Source: Opitutaceae bacterium (GTDB lineage: Bacteria; Verrucomicrobiota; Verrucomicrobiia; Opitutales; Opitutaceae). Taken from it: 64,000 nucleotides of DNA. Shown in pieces: positions 28,018-36,687 of this stretch. The stretch covers positions 1,116,001-1,180,000 of the forward strand of contig JAIXWY010000011.1 in assembly GCA_027490995.1 (NCBI GenBank), given 5' to 3'. Positions within the stretch are counted from its first letter, which is position 1; each line of letters starts with the position of its first letter. Under the pieces are notes generated by a model. That model had not been told where the DNA came from. It ran no database searches and worked only from the letters and a program-made list of their open reading frames with translations. Position numbers and translations under genes: made by a program.

Positions 28018-28793
28018 GCACCACCCCACCCGTTATCGCCTTCGGTCAGCAGCCCTGCGGGATCTTTCCCCGCCGTTTCCTGCAGGCGAAGATCGCCACC
28101 GCCCGGCGTCTCCAGCGCGATCTCGGCGGTTCGATCGTCTTCTTCTACCACGACAGCGATCACGACCCGCGCGAGACCCAGACCGGGCTGCGGCACCGCA
28201 CGACCGGCGAACTCCAATGGCTCAACTTCACCTTTGAAAATAGGGTGCAGCGCAAGTTCACGCCCCTGTACCGCAAACGCATCCCCACTGGATGGCGCGA
28301 GGGCATCGTGCGTCAGCTGCCCGCCTACGTGGACGCCGCCGCGGTTCGGGCCGTCCGCGAGTGCACCGAAGAGACCATCGCTGACTTCTGCCTCTCCATC
28401 ATGCGTCGCATGGGCCTGCTCGAGGGAGTTACCGTCGTGCGCTCCAGCGACCCCGACGTGCGGAGCCACGCCTGCGCGGTGGACGACTTCTTCGTCGACG
28501 TCCCCTACGAGGGCGAGATCGTGCGGGCCCGCCATCACGAGGGCCGCCTGCGACTCCACTCGGGCGGCGAGCAGTACATCACGCTGCCCGAGCAGACGTG
28601 GACACCTACGCAGGTGAGTCCCTCGCGAGATTCCCGCCTCGTCTGGATGCAATCCGCGATCCACTGTACCCATTACGTTGCAGGTGCGGGAGAACAGGCC
28701 TACCTTCACCCCGAACAGACCCCGGAAATCACCTTCATCAACCGCGATGTCATCGACCGTTCCGACGAAGCTTGGACTGAGTTCCCCGCCTGA
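28014..28793 (+). CDS. Compact BshC-like protein, candidate bacillithiol synthase
   Basis: This 259-residue protein is about half the length of canonical BshC (about 540 residues), which adds cysteine to glucosaminyl-malate. Two stretches match BshC landmarks: IAFGQQPCGIF, then Lys and a Leu-rich helix, ending in VFFYHDSDHDPRE (compare GQQ.G ... VPVFW..EDHD..E), and near the end HYVAGAGEQAYL (compare AYVGGPGEIAY). The long coiled-coil and accessory parts of BshC are missing. The gene is between the symporter and bshB1: its start overlaps the symporter stop, and its end overlaps the bshB1 start by 47 bases. Position in a bshB1-bshA set makes the BshC role attractive, but catalysis by this short form is unproven. 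Confidence 0.6.
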   Translation: MSTTPPVIAFGQQPCGIFPRRFLQAKIATARRLQRDLGGSIVFFYHDSDHDPRETQTGLRHRTTGELQWLNFTFENRVQRKFTPLYRKRIPTGWREGIVRQLPAYVDAAAVRAVRECTEETIADFCLSIMRRMGLLEGVTVVRSSDPDVRSHACAVDDFFVDVPYEGEIVRARHHEGRLRLHSGGEQYITLPEQTWTPTQVSPSRDSRLVWMQSAIHCTHYVAGAGEQAYLHPEQTPEITFINRDVIDRSDEAWTEFPA

Positions 28794-29502
28794 GCCACAC
28801 CGGCTGCTGGCCTTCGGGGCGCATCCGGACGATCTCGAGTTCGGTGCCGGTGCCGTCCTCGCCCGCGAGGCGAAGGCCGGTACGCAGCTCACCTTCGTCA
28901 TTTGCTCCCGCGGCGAGGCCTCGTCCCACGGTCACCCCGAAGGACGCGAGGCCGAGGCCCGGAAGGGCGCGCACATCCTCGGAGCCGACGTGGAATTCCT
29001 CGCGCTGGGTGGTGACGCTCATCTCGCGTCCACTCCCGAGGTCGCAATCCAACTCGCCGGGGTGATCCGACGGATTCGTCCGGACTGGGTCCTCGCGCCG
29101 ACCGTAGCGCCCAATCAGCATCCGGACCATGCGGCGCTCGGGCGAAGCGTCCGCGACGCCGCCCGCCTCGCCCGCTTCGGTGGACTCGGGGAGCTGAAGG
29201 GTCAGCCGCCCCACGCCCTCAGCCTGCTGCTGCACTACGCGGTGGGCCCGGAGGGCGAGCCCGTGGGCGAACAGGGGGTGTGGTGCGACGTTTCCGATCC
29301 AGAGATTCTGGTCCTCTGGAAGGCCGCCATGGAGGCGCACGCCTCGCAGACCCGCGCACGGGAGTACGTCGAGCTCCAGCTGACCCGGGCGCGCCTGCTC
29401 GGCCTCCGCGCGGGCGTGGGCCACGCGCAGGCGCTGTACCCAGCCGATCCGCTCGTCATTGACCGGCTCACCGTACTCGGTCGCGGCGCAAGGCGATTCT
29501 GA
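28747..29502 (+). CDS. bshB1: Bacillithiol biosynthesis deacetylase BshB1
   Basis: A 251-residue PIG-L-fold enzyme that removes the acetyl group from N-acetylglucosaminyl-malate, the second step of bacillithiol synthesis. The zinc/catalytic motif FGAHPDDLEFGAG is at about residues 22-34, followed by CSRGEASSHGHPEGREAEAR and the second metal segment PNQHPDHAALG, both typical of BshB1. The C-terminal GVGHAQALYPADP is also a family mark. The ATG at 28747 lies inside the end of the BshC-like gene and gives MSSTVPTKLG; no better start precedes the fold. bshA begins 10 bases downstream. This is a distinct, cytosolic enzyme compared with the large secreted PIG-L protein at 23535. Confidence 0.9.
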   Translation: MSSTVPTKLGLSSPPEPHRLLAFGAHPDDLEFGAGAVLAREAKAGTQLTFVICSRGEASSHGHPEGREAEARKGAHILGADVEFLALGGDAHLASTPEVAIQLAGVIRRIRPDWVLAPTVAPNQHPDHAALGRSVRDAARLARFGGLGELKGQPPHALSLLLHYAVGPEGEPVGEQGVWCDVSDPEILVLWKAAMEAHASQTRAREYVELQLTRARLLGLRAGVGHAQALYPADPLVIDRLTVLGRGARRF

Positions 29503-29512
29503 GTCCACGCCG

Positions 29513-30652
29513 ATGAGCGACGCACCTCTTCGTATCGGGCTCGCCTGCTACCCATCCGTCGGCGGCAGTGGTATCCTCGCCACCTCGCTGGGCGTCGAAC
29601 TCGCCCGTCGCGGTCACGAGGTCCACTTCATCTGCTACGAGCGTCCGTTCCGCCTTCCCGCCGATCAGCCCGGCGTGACATACCATCCCGTCCACATCCA
29701 GGGCTACGGCCTGTTTCGGCATCCCGACTACAGTCTCCCGCTCGCCGTCAAACTGGCCGAGGTCGCCCGTGAACGCCGCCTCCAGGTGCTGCACGCCCAC
29801 TACGCCGTACCCCATGCGACGGCGGCAGTCCTCGCCCGGGACTGGCTACCCGAGGATATTCGGCCGGCGGTCGTCGCTACGCTCCATGGAACGGATACCA
29901 CGCTCCTGGGGCGCGACCCCGGCTACGCTCCCGCTATCCGTCACGCCTTGGCCAAGGTGGATGCCATCACGACGGTTTCCGACTTCCTGCGTGCCGAGAC
30001 CACACGCCTCACTGACATCGCCCACCCGATCCAGGTAATCCCCAACTTTTTCTCCCCACGGCGACCCCAGCGCAGCACAGCCGCGGTGCGAGCCGAGCTC
30101 GGCGTCGCCCCGGGAGAGGTCTTGATCCTGCACATGTCCAATCTGCGGCCGGTGAAGCGGATCGACCTCTTGCTCGACGCGGTGGCCCGCATCCGGCCCC
30201 GCACGTCGTTCCGACTCCTCGTTGTCGCTGGCGGCGACTTCGCTCCCTTCCGTGAGCAGGTGCGACGGCTTGGCCTGGAGGACCGCGTCATCGTCCGCGA
30301 GAACGTGAGTTGGATCGAGGACTACGCCGCCGCATCCGATTTCGGGCTGATCACATCTGAGTCCGAAAGTTTCTGCCTGAGCATTCTGGAAGCGATGACG
30401 TTCGCGCGTCCCACCATCGCGACCGCAGTCGGCGGAATTCCGGAAGTGATCGAGGACGGACGGTCTGGCATCCTGGTGCCCTTCGGCGACGCGGATGGAC
30501 TCGCGCGGGCGGCGGAGCGACTCATCGCCGATCCGCGGCTGCGCCAGCGCCTCGGTCGGGCCGCTCAGGCCCGCGCTCGGACCCACTTCTCGACGGAGCG
30601 GATCGTGCCCACGTACGTCGAGCTCTACCGGAAACTGGTCGCGCGCCGCTGA
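29513..30652 (+). CDS. bshA: N-acetyl-alpha-D-glucosaminyl L-malate synthase BshA
   Basis: A 379-residue GT4 glycosyltransferase that joins UDP-GlcNAc to L-malate, starting bacillithiol synthesis. Diagnostic BshA features are IGLACYPSVGGSGILATSLG at the N-terminus, HAHYAVPHA, ATLHGTDTTLLG, the basic VIPNFFSPRR region and the GT4 nucleotide-sugar motif ESESFCLSILEAM. The start at 29513 follows bshB1 by 10 bases. Together with bshB1 and the BshC-like gene it gives a full set of pathway steps on one transcript. The gene ends 7 bases from the convergent aldo/keto reductase gene. Confidence 0.93.
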   Translation: MSDAPLRIGLACYPSVGGSGILATSLGVELARRGHEVHFICYERPFRLPADQPGVTYHPVHIQGYGLFRHPDYSLPLAVKLAEVARERRLQVLHAHYAVPHATAAVLARDWLPEDIRPAVVATLHGTDTTLLGRDPGYAPAIRHALAKVDAITTVSDFLRAETTRLTDIAHPIQVIPNFFSPRRPQRSTAAVRAELGVAPGEVLILHMSNLRPVKRIDLLLDAVARIRPRTSFRLLVVAGGDFAPFREQVRRLGLEDRVIVRENVSWIEDYAAASDFGLITSESESFCLSILEAMTFARPTIATAVGGIPEVIEDGRSGILVPFGDADGLARAAERLIADPRLRQRLGRAAQARARTHFSTERIVPTYVELYRKLVARR

Positions 30653-30659
30653 CGCCCGA

Positions 30660-31661
30660 TCAGCCCGGAAGCGCGAGGATGGTCTCAATGCGCTGCAACT
30701 CCGCCGAGGCCAGCGGGGGCTGAGCGAGGCCCAGATGGAGATCCTCGATCTGCTCCACGCGGCTCGCTCCCACCAGCACGGTGGTGATTTCCGAGCGGCG
30801 CAGAAGCCAGACCAACGCGAGCTGCGCCAGCGTCGCACCTCGCGCCACCGCGACTTCGTCCAGCGCCTTGATCTTGGCCAGCAATTCCGGCGTGATGCGA
30901 TCGCTGCGCAGATAGCCGGTCGGCCGCCCCGCCCGGGAATCCGACGGGATCCCGGAGAGATAACGGTTGGTCAGGAGCCCCTGAGCGAGCGGCGAAAACG
31001 GAATGCACCCCACGCCCAAGTCGGATAGGGCCGGCAGTAACTCCGGCTCCACCCAGCGATTGAGCATGTTGTAGACTGGTTGGTGAATCAGGAGTGGCAC
31101 ACCCTCGGCGCGCAAGAGATCGGCCGCACGGCGGGTCAGATCCGCCGGATAGTTTGAGATACCAACGTATAGCGCCCGTCCGCTGCGCACGGCCTGCACC
31201 AACGCCCCCATGGTTTCCTCGAGGGGAGTCTCCGTGTCCGGGCGGTGCGAATAAAAGATATCGACGTAATCGAGACCCATGCGCCGGAGGCTCTGATCCA
31301 GCGAGGCCAAGAGGTACTTGCGCGATCCCATCTCGCCGTAGGGTCCGGGCCACATGCGATAGCCGGCTTTGGTTGAGATGATCAACTCGTCGCGCAACGT
31401 GCCAAAGTCCTCCCGCAACAGTCGGCCGAAGTTCTCCTCGGCGGAGCCCGGAGGCGGTCCATAATTGTTCGCGAGGTCGAAGTGCGTGATCCCAAGGTCG
31501 AACGCCCGCCGCAGCATGACGCGCTGATTCTCCAGGGCGTCCACCCCGCCAAAGTTATGCCAGAGACCGAGCGAGAGCTGGGGCAACAGGAGCCCCGAGC
31601 GTCCGCACCGAGTGTAAGCGGTCTTCGAATAGCGTTCGGGAGAAGGCAGATAGGGGTTCAT
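30660..31661 (-). CDS. Aldo/keto reductase, YghZ-like
   Basis: A 333-residue NADPH-dependent aldo/keto reductase. Features are ITHFDLANNYGPPPGSAEEN (catalytic Asp and Tyr), ELIISTKAGYRMWPGPYGE (catalytic Lys), YVDIFYSHRPDTETP and the C-terminal cofactor region TVLVGASRVEQIEDL. The GPYGE and SRKYLLASLDQSLRRMG stretches are typical of the YghZ / voltage-gated-channel-beta-like subgroup, which reduces L-glyceraldehyde 3-phosphate and methylglyoxal. The ATG at 31661 gives MNPYLPSPERYSKTAYTRCG; the open frame extends further but without family similarity. It faces bshA convergently. Subgroup activity is inferred. Confidence 0.9.
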   Translation of the reverse strand: MNPYLPSPERYSKTAYTRCGRSGLLLPQLSLGLWHNFGGVDALENQRVMLRRAFDLGITHFDLANNYGPPPGSAEENFGRLLREDFGTLRDELIISTKAGYRMWPGPYGEMGSRKYLLASLDQSLRRMGLDYVDIFYSHRPDTETPLEETMGALVQAVRSGRALYVGISNYPADLTRRAADLLRAEGVPLLIHQPVYNMLNRWVEPELLPALSDLGVGCIPFSPLAQGLLTNRYLSGIPSDSRAGRPTGYLRSDRITPELLAKIKALDEVAVARGATLAQLALVWLLRRSEITTVLVGASRVEQIEDLHLGLAQPPLASAELQRIETILALPG

Positions 31662-31711
31662 GGGGAGCCTCCGTGATGACGCGAAGCCAGCGACCTGACT
31701 AGCGTTTTCCG

Positions 31712-32524
31712 TCAGGTCGACCGCCGTCGCTCCACTCCGGGGACGAGCGAAAAGTCCACCCGGACCGGTCGGTGATCCGACAACATGGACTTCACGACCT
31801 CCGACTCCACGTCCCGGCAGCCCGGTGGCAGGAAAACGAAATCCAGCAGCCGGCTCGGCAGCGGCGAGGGGAAACTGCGCCCACGCTGAGGGTGCAGGAG
31901 GTAGTCGTCGAAATCGAAGAGGTGGCTCAGGAGGGACGACGTGGCATCCCCGCGGCTCGAGCCCGGGTTGTTGAAGTCGCCGCACACGATCGGGCTGATG
32001 CCCGGCCGTCCGCGGGCCGCGCGCTCCTGCTCCCGCAGGAAGGCGAGCAGGCGGTCCATCTGGCGAAACCGCTGCTGCCGCGAGGCGTAATGCAAGTGCA
32101 GGTTCACCACCGGGACGCGGATGCCGCCCACCGCGAACTCCGCGAAGAGAAAACCTTTCTCACCCACCCGGCTCCGGCCGAACACCACCGTCTCCGAAGC
32201 GGTGATCGGGTGACGCGACAGGAACGCGTTACCGTAGGAGAGATTGAGCAGCCCGGTCCGCCGGTTGTTGATCCCGTAGACGGCATGGGGCAAATCGACG
32301 AAGGACCGGAGGTAATCGAGGTGGTCGAAGTTGCCCGCCCAGCGCGAGCACTCATCGATTTCCTGCAGCGCCACGATGTCGGGCTGCAGTCGTTCCAGCA
32401 GGCGCGCGATCCGTCGGAGGTTCATCCGGATCCGCCTCGCCGAGGTCATGCCTTGCAACGGCATCAGCCCGCGACCGTGGGCGATGTTGAAGGTCACCAG
32501 ACGGATCCGCTGCATGCTCATCAT
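31712..32524 (-). CDS. Endonuclease/exonuclease/phosphatase family protein
   Basis: A 270-residue protein of the EEP metal-dependent phosphodiesterase fold. Motifs are TFNIAHGRG near the N-terminus, IVALQEIDECSRWAG (metal-binding Glu), VNLHLHYASRQQRFRQ, IVCGDFNNPGSSRGD and LSDHRPVRVDF (catalytic Asp-His). No signal peptide is present with the ATG at 32524 (MMSMQRIRLV). A second, secreted member of the same superfamily lies at 32941-34368, with an Spx-like gene between, all on one strand. Substrate cannot be deduced; the family covers DNA repair nucleases, phosphatases and sphingomyelinases. The active-site residues appear complete. Confidence 0.88.
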   Translation of the reverse strand: MMSMQRIRLVTFNIAHGRGLMPLQGMTSARRIRMNLRRIARLLERLQPDIVALQEIDECSRWAGNFDHLDYLRSFVDLPHAVYGINNRRTGLLNLSYGNAFLSRHPITASETVVFGRSRVGEKGFLFAEFAVGGIRVPVVNLHLHYASRQQRFRQMDRLLAFLREQERAARGRPGISPIVCGDFNNPGSSRGDATSSLLSHLFDFDDYLLHPQRGRSFPSPLPSRLLDFVFLPPGCRDVESEVVKSMLSDHRPVRVDFSLVPGVERRRST

Positions 32525-32567
32525 GCTGTCGTCCCCCACAGGTGCGGCAAAAGGAAAAGATGCCGCA

Positions 32568-32924
32568 CTACCCAATGGCGTCGCGCCACGCCGTCTCGTC
32601 AAACCCCGCAATCACCTGCGTTTGAGTAACCAGGAACGGGCGCCGCACCAAGTTGCCGTTGGAACGAAGGAGGGCAATTTTCTCGGCCTCCGAATATCCG
32701 GCCAACTGCGGCCCCAGAGCAAGCGCGCGGTAGTCGCGACCAGAGGTGTTGAAGACGCGCCGTCCATCCCCACCCGCCGCCGCCAGCGCCCGCGCCAACG
32801 CCTGCGCCGGGGGCGGTTCCTCACGGATCGGCTTCTCCACGAAATCAATACGCTGGTCCTGTAGCCACCGCACCGCCCGGCGGCAACTGTCACAACTGCG
32901 ATAGGTGTAAACCGTAACCGCCAT
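32568..32924 (-). CDS. Spx/MgsR/ArsC-like thioredoxin-fold protein
   Basis: A 118-residue protein of the ArsC/Spx family. The N-terminus has a thioredoxin-fold strand followed by CDSC (Cys11 and Cys14), a CXXC as in redox-sensing Spx/MgsR rather than the single-Cys arsenate reductases. FVEKPIREEPP and the later NLVRRPFLVTQTQVIAGF contain the conserved RRP motif and its following strand. Possible roles are a thiol-redox protein, a regulator of RNA polymerase as in Firmicutes, or a glutathione/bacillithiol-dependent reductase. The gene is 16 bases downstream of the secreted EEP protein on the same strand. Family is firm; choice among roles is not. Confidence 0.85.
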   Translation of the reverse strand: MAVTVYTYRSCDSCRRAVRWLQDQRIDFVEKPIREEPPPAQALARALAAAGGDGRRVFNTSGRDYRALALGPQLAGYSEAEKIALLRSNGNLVRRPFLVTQTQVIAGFDETAWRDAIG

Positions 32925-32940
32925 GGCTCGTGACACCCGC

Positions 32941-34368
32941 TTAGCGCGAGACCCACTCCTTCTGCTCGATGACGAACTGCCAGCGGCCCTTGTACCGGCC
33001 GAGCAGACCGACAAACCCAATCCGCTCTCCCGCTTTCCAGCGGCGGCGCAACTCCGCGCGAAGGGCCGGATCCGGGACCCAGACGTCCCAGGTCTCACCC
33101 AGCACTTCGACCGCGAGGCGTTCGCCTGCGACCAATCGTCCGTCCACCGCGATCGGTTTTCCCGTGAAGGAGCCGTCACGCAGCCGGTCCGCCGTACCCA
33201 CATCCGCCAACCGCACTGCCGTGCTGAGATCCAGCGACGCCCGCGGGGCCCGGACCGGCCGGGCCGAGCTTTCATCGCTTTCCGAGGGTCGCTTCAGCGC
33301 GATCCACTGATCTGTCCGGTTCTCCGCGGTCGTTGTGAAACGAGCGAGGAGCGGGAAGTGATCGGAGAACCCCCCACCGGCCGGACCTTCGTTGGTCCAA
33401 CGAATCGGCCGACCCTCCGGGCTCGTATTCATACCCGGCACTTTGATCACCGCGAACGAGTTGTCCACGTACTGCACGCCGCGCAAATCGTAGAGCCCCC
33501 GCGATACGATGATCTGCATCAGCGTGCCCCACTCGTCGCGAAAGATGTCACTCCCACGCTGCGCCTCCGGCAGCTCGAACCAGAGGTTGTACAGGTCACG
33601 CTGCGCACCGCGGAGCGCGAGTTCGTTACCCTGCGACCGCAGGACGCCGTTGAGGGCGGTCGTCGGCATCGAGGCGGCATAGCGACGGTTCTGGTTGTAA
33701 TGGGAGTTGAAGTCGCCACCGATGATGATGTCCGCGTGGGGATCAGCGCGCAGGATTTCGTCGAGCCGAGCGCGCAGGACCGCGGCGTTCTCAAGGCGCA
33801 CCTTCTCCATTTCCGGATCCCCCGCACCGGACTTCCAGTGATTGTTGAAGACGTACACCTGGGCGCCGTCGATCTCCAGCGTCACCTCAAGGATGTTCCG
33901 CGCGAGGCGCGTGGGGAAGCGACGCGTGGCGCGGACGGGTAGGCGAGTGAACGTGACACACTGGATCGCGCGGAGGTTTCCGTCCTCGTGACGTTCGGCC
34001 GCCTGATCACCGCCCAAGATAACCGAGTAGCCCTTGAGGCCGCGATCCGCCAGTGCCCGCAGCAGTTGGTCCGTTGCCGACGGCTCGCGATCCGGAGTGC
34101 GGTCCACCTCAATCTCCTGGAACAGGATCACGTCCGGACCGCGGCCGTCATCGATCCGCGCCACGATCTCCGCGATGTTCCCGAGCTTGGTGTTGAGCTG
34201 TGTCTGACCGTAGCCCGGGGGCTGGTAGTCGTCGTAGGCCGCCACACCGTCGGCGTCGAAAAGGTTCTCGACGTTGTAGACCAGCACGGTGAAAGGTCGG
34301 GCCATCCCCGCCAGCGGCGCGAAAAGCAGGGCGGCGAGCAGGCCGGACAGGAGGCGGCGGCAAGGCAT
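32941..34368 (-). CDS. Secreted endonuclease/exonuclease/phosphatase family protein
   Basis: A 475-residue protein starting with a signal peptide (residues 1-21, LLSGLLAALLFAPLAGM, cleavage near ARPF). The EEP domain follows: VLVYNVENLFD, PDVILFQEIEVDRTPD, VYVFNNHWKSGAGDPE, IIIGGDFNSHYN and GFSDHFPLLARF, with the metal and catalytic residues in place. A C-terminal region of about 120 residues (from DESSARPVRAPRASLD) is beta-rich and unlike the core fold; it ends with an OB-like strand series (GLLGRYKGRWQFVI). The N-terminus is taken at the ATG at 34368. Probably an extracellular or periplasmic nuclease or phosphodiesterase; substrate unknown. Confidence 0.87.
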   Translation of the reverse strand: MPCRRLLSGLLAALLFAPLAGMARPFTVLVYNVENLFDADGVAAYDDYQPPGYGQTQLNTKLGNIAEIVARIDDGRGPDVILFQEIEVDRTPDREPSATDQLLRALADRGLKGYSVILGGDQAAERHEDGNLRAIQCVTFTRLPVRATRRFPTRLARNILEVTLEIDGAQVYVFNNHWKSGAGDPEMEKVRLENAAVLRARLDEILRADPHADIIIGGDFNSHYNQNRRYAASMPTTALNGVLRSQGNELALRGAQRDLYNLWFELPEAQRGSDIFRDEWGTLMQIIVSRGLYDLRGVQYVDNSFAVIKVPGMNTSPEGRPIRWTNEGPAGGGFSDHFPLLARFTTTAENRTDQWIALKRPSESDESSARPVRAPRASLDLSTAVRLADVGTADRLRDGSFTGKPIAVDGRLVAGERLAVEVLGETWDVWVPDPALRAELRRRWKAGERIGFVGLLGRYKGRWQFVIEQKEWVSR

Positions 34369-34434
34369 GAGGCAGCAAAGCAAGCCCGCGCGCCGTTGAC
34401 CAGCGCCAAGGCTCCCGCTCAGACTCGTCTTTGC

Positions 34435-35232
34435 ATGCCCGCCTCCCCTCCCCTGCTCGCCATCGAAGGTCTGACCGTGCGCCGCGGCGCCACGGTGCTC
34501 CTTGAGGATGTCTCGTGGCGGGTCGAGCGCGGCGAGCACTGGGTCATCCTCGGAGCCAACGGTTGTGGGAAGACGTCCTTACTCAAGACGCTGCTCGGCT
34601 ACCTCTCACCGAGTGCCGGATCGCTTGAGCTTCTCGGGCGCAATTACGGGCATACCGACTGGCGGGAACTGCGCCCGCTGATCGGCATCGTGACCAGCGC
34701 GATCCAGGCCTCAATCCCGGCCGCCGAACCCGCCGTCGAGACCGTGATCTCAGGGCGCTACGCGCAGCTCGACCTGTGGGTCCCCAGCAAGCGCGGCGAC
34801 CACGCGGCGGCAAAACGCCTGCTGCGTCTGGTCGGCGCAGGCGAACTGGTCAACCGTCCTTGGCTCTACCTCTCTCAAGGGGAGCGACAGCGGGTCCTGA
34901 TCGCGCGCGCCCTCATGGCGCAGCCCCGTCTGCTGATCCTCGACGAGCCGTGCGCGGGACTCGACCCCGTCGCCCGCGCGGAGTTTCTCCGCTTCGTCGA
35001 GACGCTTGCCCGCCAGCCGCAATCTCCCTCGCTGGTCCTAGTGACTCACCACGTCGAGGAAATCACGCCCTCGTTCACCCACGCGCTGGGCTTGAAGCGC
35101 GGCCGCCGGCACGCGGCGGGCACGCTGCCGTCGGTGGTGACCTCGCGCACGCTCACATCACTCTTTGAGGCACCCATCCGCGTGCGTCGGGCCCCACGCA
35201 CCGGCGCCTTCACGGCAACGGTCAAAGTCTGA
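34435..35232 (+). CDS. ABC transporter ATP-binding protein, YlmA/ModF-like
   Basis: A 265-residue stand-alone ABC ATPase. Walker A is GANGCGKTS (about 41-49), the signature is LSQGERQRV, Walker B is LLILDEP with the A/D-loop CAGLDP, and the H-loop is LVTHHVEEI. The phrase EHWVILGANGCGKTSLL and HHVEEITPSFTHAL is typical of the YlmA/ModF type, which lacks an obvious partner permease. No permease or binding protein lies nearby. It is divergent from the secreted EEP gene and converges on mpl. Cargo is unknown; involvement in metal or molybdate handling is only a family-level suggestion. Confidence 0.85.
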   Translation: MPASPPLLAIEGLTVRRGATVLLEDVSWRVERGEHWVILGANGCGKTSLLKTLLGYLSPSAGSLELLGRNYGHTDWRELRPLIGIVTSAIQASIPAAEPAVETVISGRYAQLDLWVPSKRGDHAAAKRLLRLVGAGELVNRPWLYLSQGERQRVLIARALMAQPRLLILDEPCAGLDPVARAEFLRFVETLARQPQSPSLVLVTHHVEEITPSFTHALGLKRGRRHAAGTLPSVVTSRTLTSLFEAPIRVRRAPRTGAFTATVKV

Positions 35233-35247
35233 GCGCGCTACGCCCGC

Positions 35248-36687
35248 TCACTTAGCCTCACGGGCGAAACGCCCGATGATACCGTCGAAACTGCCGTTCG
35301 AGAAAAACACCACCACGCGCGATCCGCGGGCGGCGCGTTCTTCATTGCGACGCAGGAGTGCGTCACACAACGACGGGTTGGTCTCCGCGGCCACCGCGTA
35401 ACGGCCCTGCTCGTTGAGCTGACGCGCCAGACCGGACGCATCGAAACGTTCCTCGGGGCGAAGCTTTTCCGCCCGGTTCACCGCGCCGAGGAAAACCTCG
35501 TCCGCCAGGCCCAAAGCCCGCCCAAACGGCTCCTGGAGGACCCGCGTGCGCGCCGTGTTGCTGCGGGGTTCGAACACCGCCGTAAGGCGAGCCGCGGGAA
35601 ACCGTGCGCGCAGGGACGTCAGAGTCTCCGCGATCGCAGTCGGATGATGGCCGAAGTCCTCCACGACGATCAGGCCATCCCGCTCGGCTAGGATCTCCTG
35701 CCTTCGACGCACGCCGCGGAAACGCGCCAGCGGCGAGAGATCGAGCACGGCCGGCGCCGGCGGGAAGGACGCCCCAGCCGCCGCCCCAATCAACGCCGCG
35801 GCAGTCGCCGCCATGGCGGCGTTCCGCGCATTGAACACGCCGGCGACCGCCAGCTGCAACTGCGTCCAAGGCCGCCCCGACCACGTCAACCCGAAGCGGA
35901 TGCCCGCCGCGGTCTCGGTCGGATCAACCAAGCGGACATCGTTGTTTTCCCCCAAACCCACCCGCACGACCTGAGTCCAGCTGAGCGGGCCCAACGCGGC
36001 TAGGTTGGGGTCATCGCCGTTGAGCACGACCCAGCCGGTCTGCGGCACGATCCGCGTGAGGTGAAGGAAGCTACGCTGGATGTCAGCGACATCCCGGAAG
36101 ATGTCCGCGTGATCGAACTCCAGGTTATTGAGCACCGCCACGCGGGGCGCGTAGTGAATAAACTTACCCCGCTTGTCGAAAAACGCGCTGTCATACTCGT
36201 CTCCCTCGATCACGAAGGGATCACACTCCGCGCCAAGGTGGGCTCCGGTCGGCGGATCCTGCGGCACGCCGCCGATGAGGTAGCCCGGATCCCGGCCGTT
36301 CTCGCGCAGCAGGAACGCGGTCATCGCCGTGGTCGTGGTCTTCCCGTGGGTGCCCGCGACGACGATGTTGCGTCGACGCCGGAGAATGAGGTCGTGCAGA
36401 AGCGCCGGCAACGAGGTAAACGGGAGCGCGCGGGCGTCGAGCAACCACTCCACCTCCGGATTACCGCGGGACATCGCGTTGCCGATGACCACGAGGTCGG
36501 GGGCAAGCCGCGCGAGCCGCTGCGCATCAAAGCCTTCGTGCACGGCGATGCCCGCCTCGGCGAGCACCGTGCTCATCGGCGGGTAGACCCCAGTGTCGGC
36601 ACCACTGACCGTGTGACCGGCCGCCCGCGCGAGCAACGCCGCGTTGCCCATCGCAGTGCCGCAGATGCCCATGAAGTAGACGTTCAT
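35248..36687 (-). CDS. mpl: UDP-N-acetylmuramate:L-alanyl-gamma-D-glutamyl-meso-diaminopimelate ligase Mpl
   Basis: A 479-residue Mur ligase that recycles cell-wall tripeptide by joining it to UDP-MurNAc. The Rossmann-like N-terminus starts MNVYFMGICGTAMGNAA, characteristic of Mpl (compare GIXGT in MurC). ATP-binding GTHGKTTTTAM, the central-domain motif GDEYDSAFFDKRGKF and LNNLEFDHADIF, and the C-terminal DFGHHPTAI are all present and match Mpl rather than MurC. The ATG at 36687 is chosen because it begins the strand; a longer frame adds residues without similarity. Presence implies meso-diaminopimelate peptidoglycan and recycling. It converges with the ABC ATPase gene. Confidence 0.92.
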   Translation of the reverse strand: MNVYFMGICGTAMGNAALLARAAGHTVSGADTGVYPPMSTVLAEAGIAVHEGFDAQRLARLAPDLVVIGNAMSRGNPEVEWLLDARALPFTSLPALLHDLILRRRRNIVVAGTHGKTTTTAMTAFLLRENGRDPGYLIGGVPQDPPTGAHLGAECDPFVIEGDEYDSAFFDKRGKFIHYAPRVAVLNNLEFDHADIFRDVADIQRSFLHLTRIVPQTGWVVLNGDDPNLAALGPLSWTQVVRVGLGENNDVRLVDPTETAAGIRFGLTWSGRPWTQLQLAVAGVFNARNAAMAATAAALIGAAAGASFPPAPAVLDLSPLARFRGVRRRQEILAERDGLIVVEDFGHHPTAIAETLTSLRARFPAARLTAVFEPRSNTARTRVLQEPFGRALGLADEVFLGAVNRAEKLRPEERFDASGLARQLNEQGRYAVAAETNPSLCDALLRRNEERAARGSRVVVFFSNGSFDGIIGRFAREAK

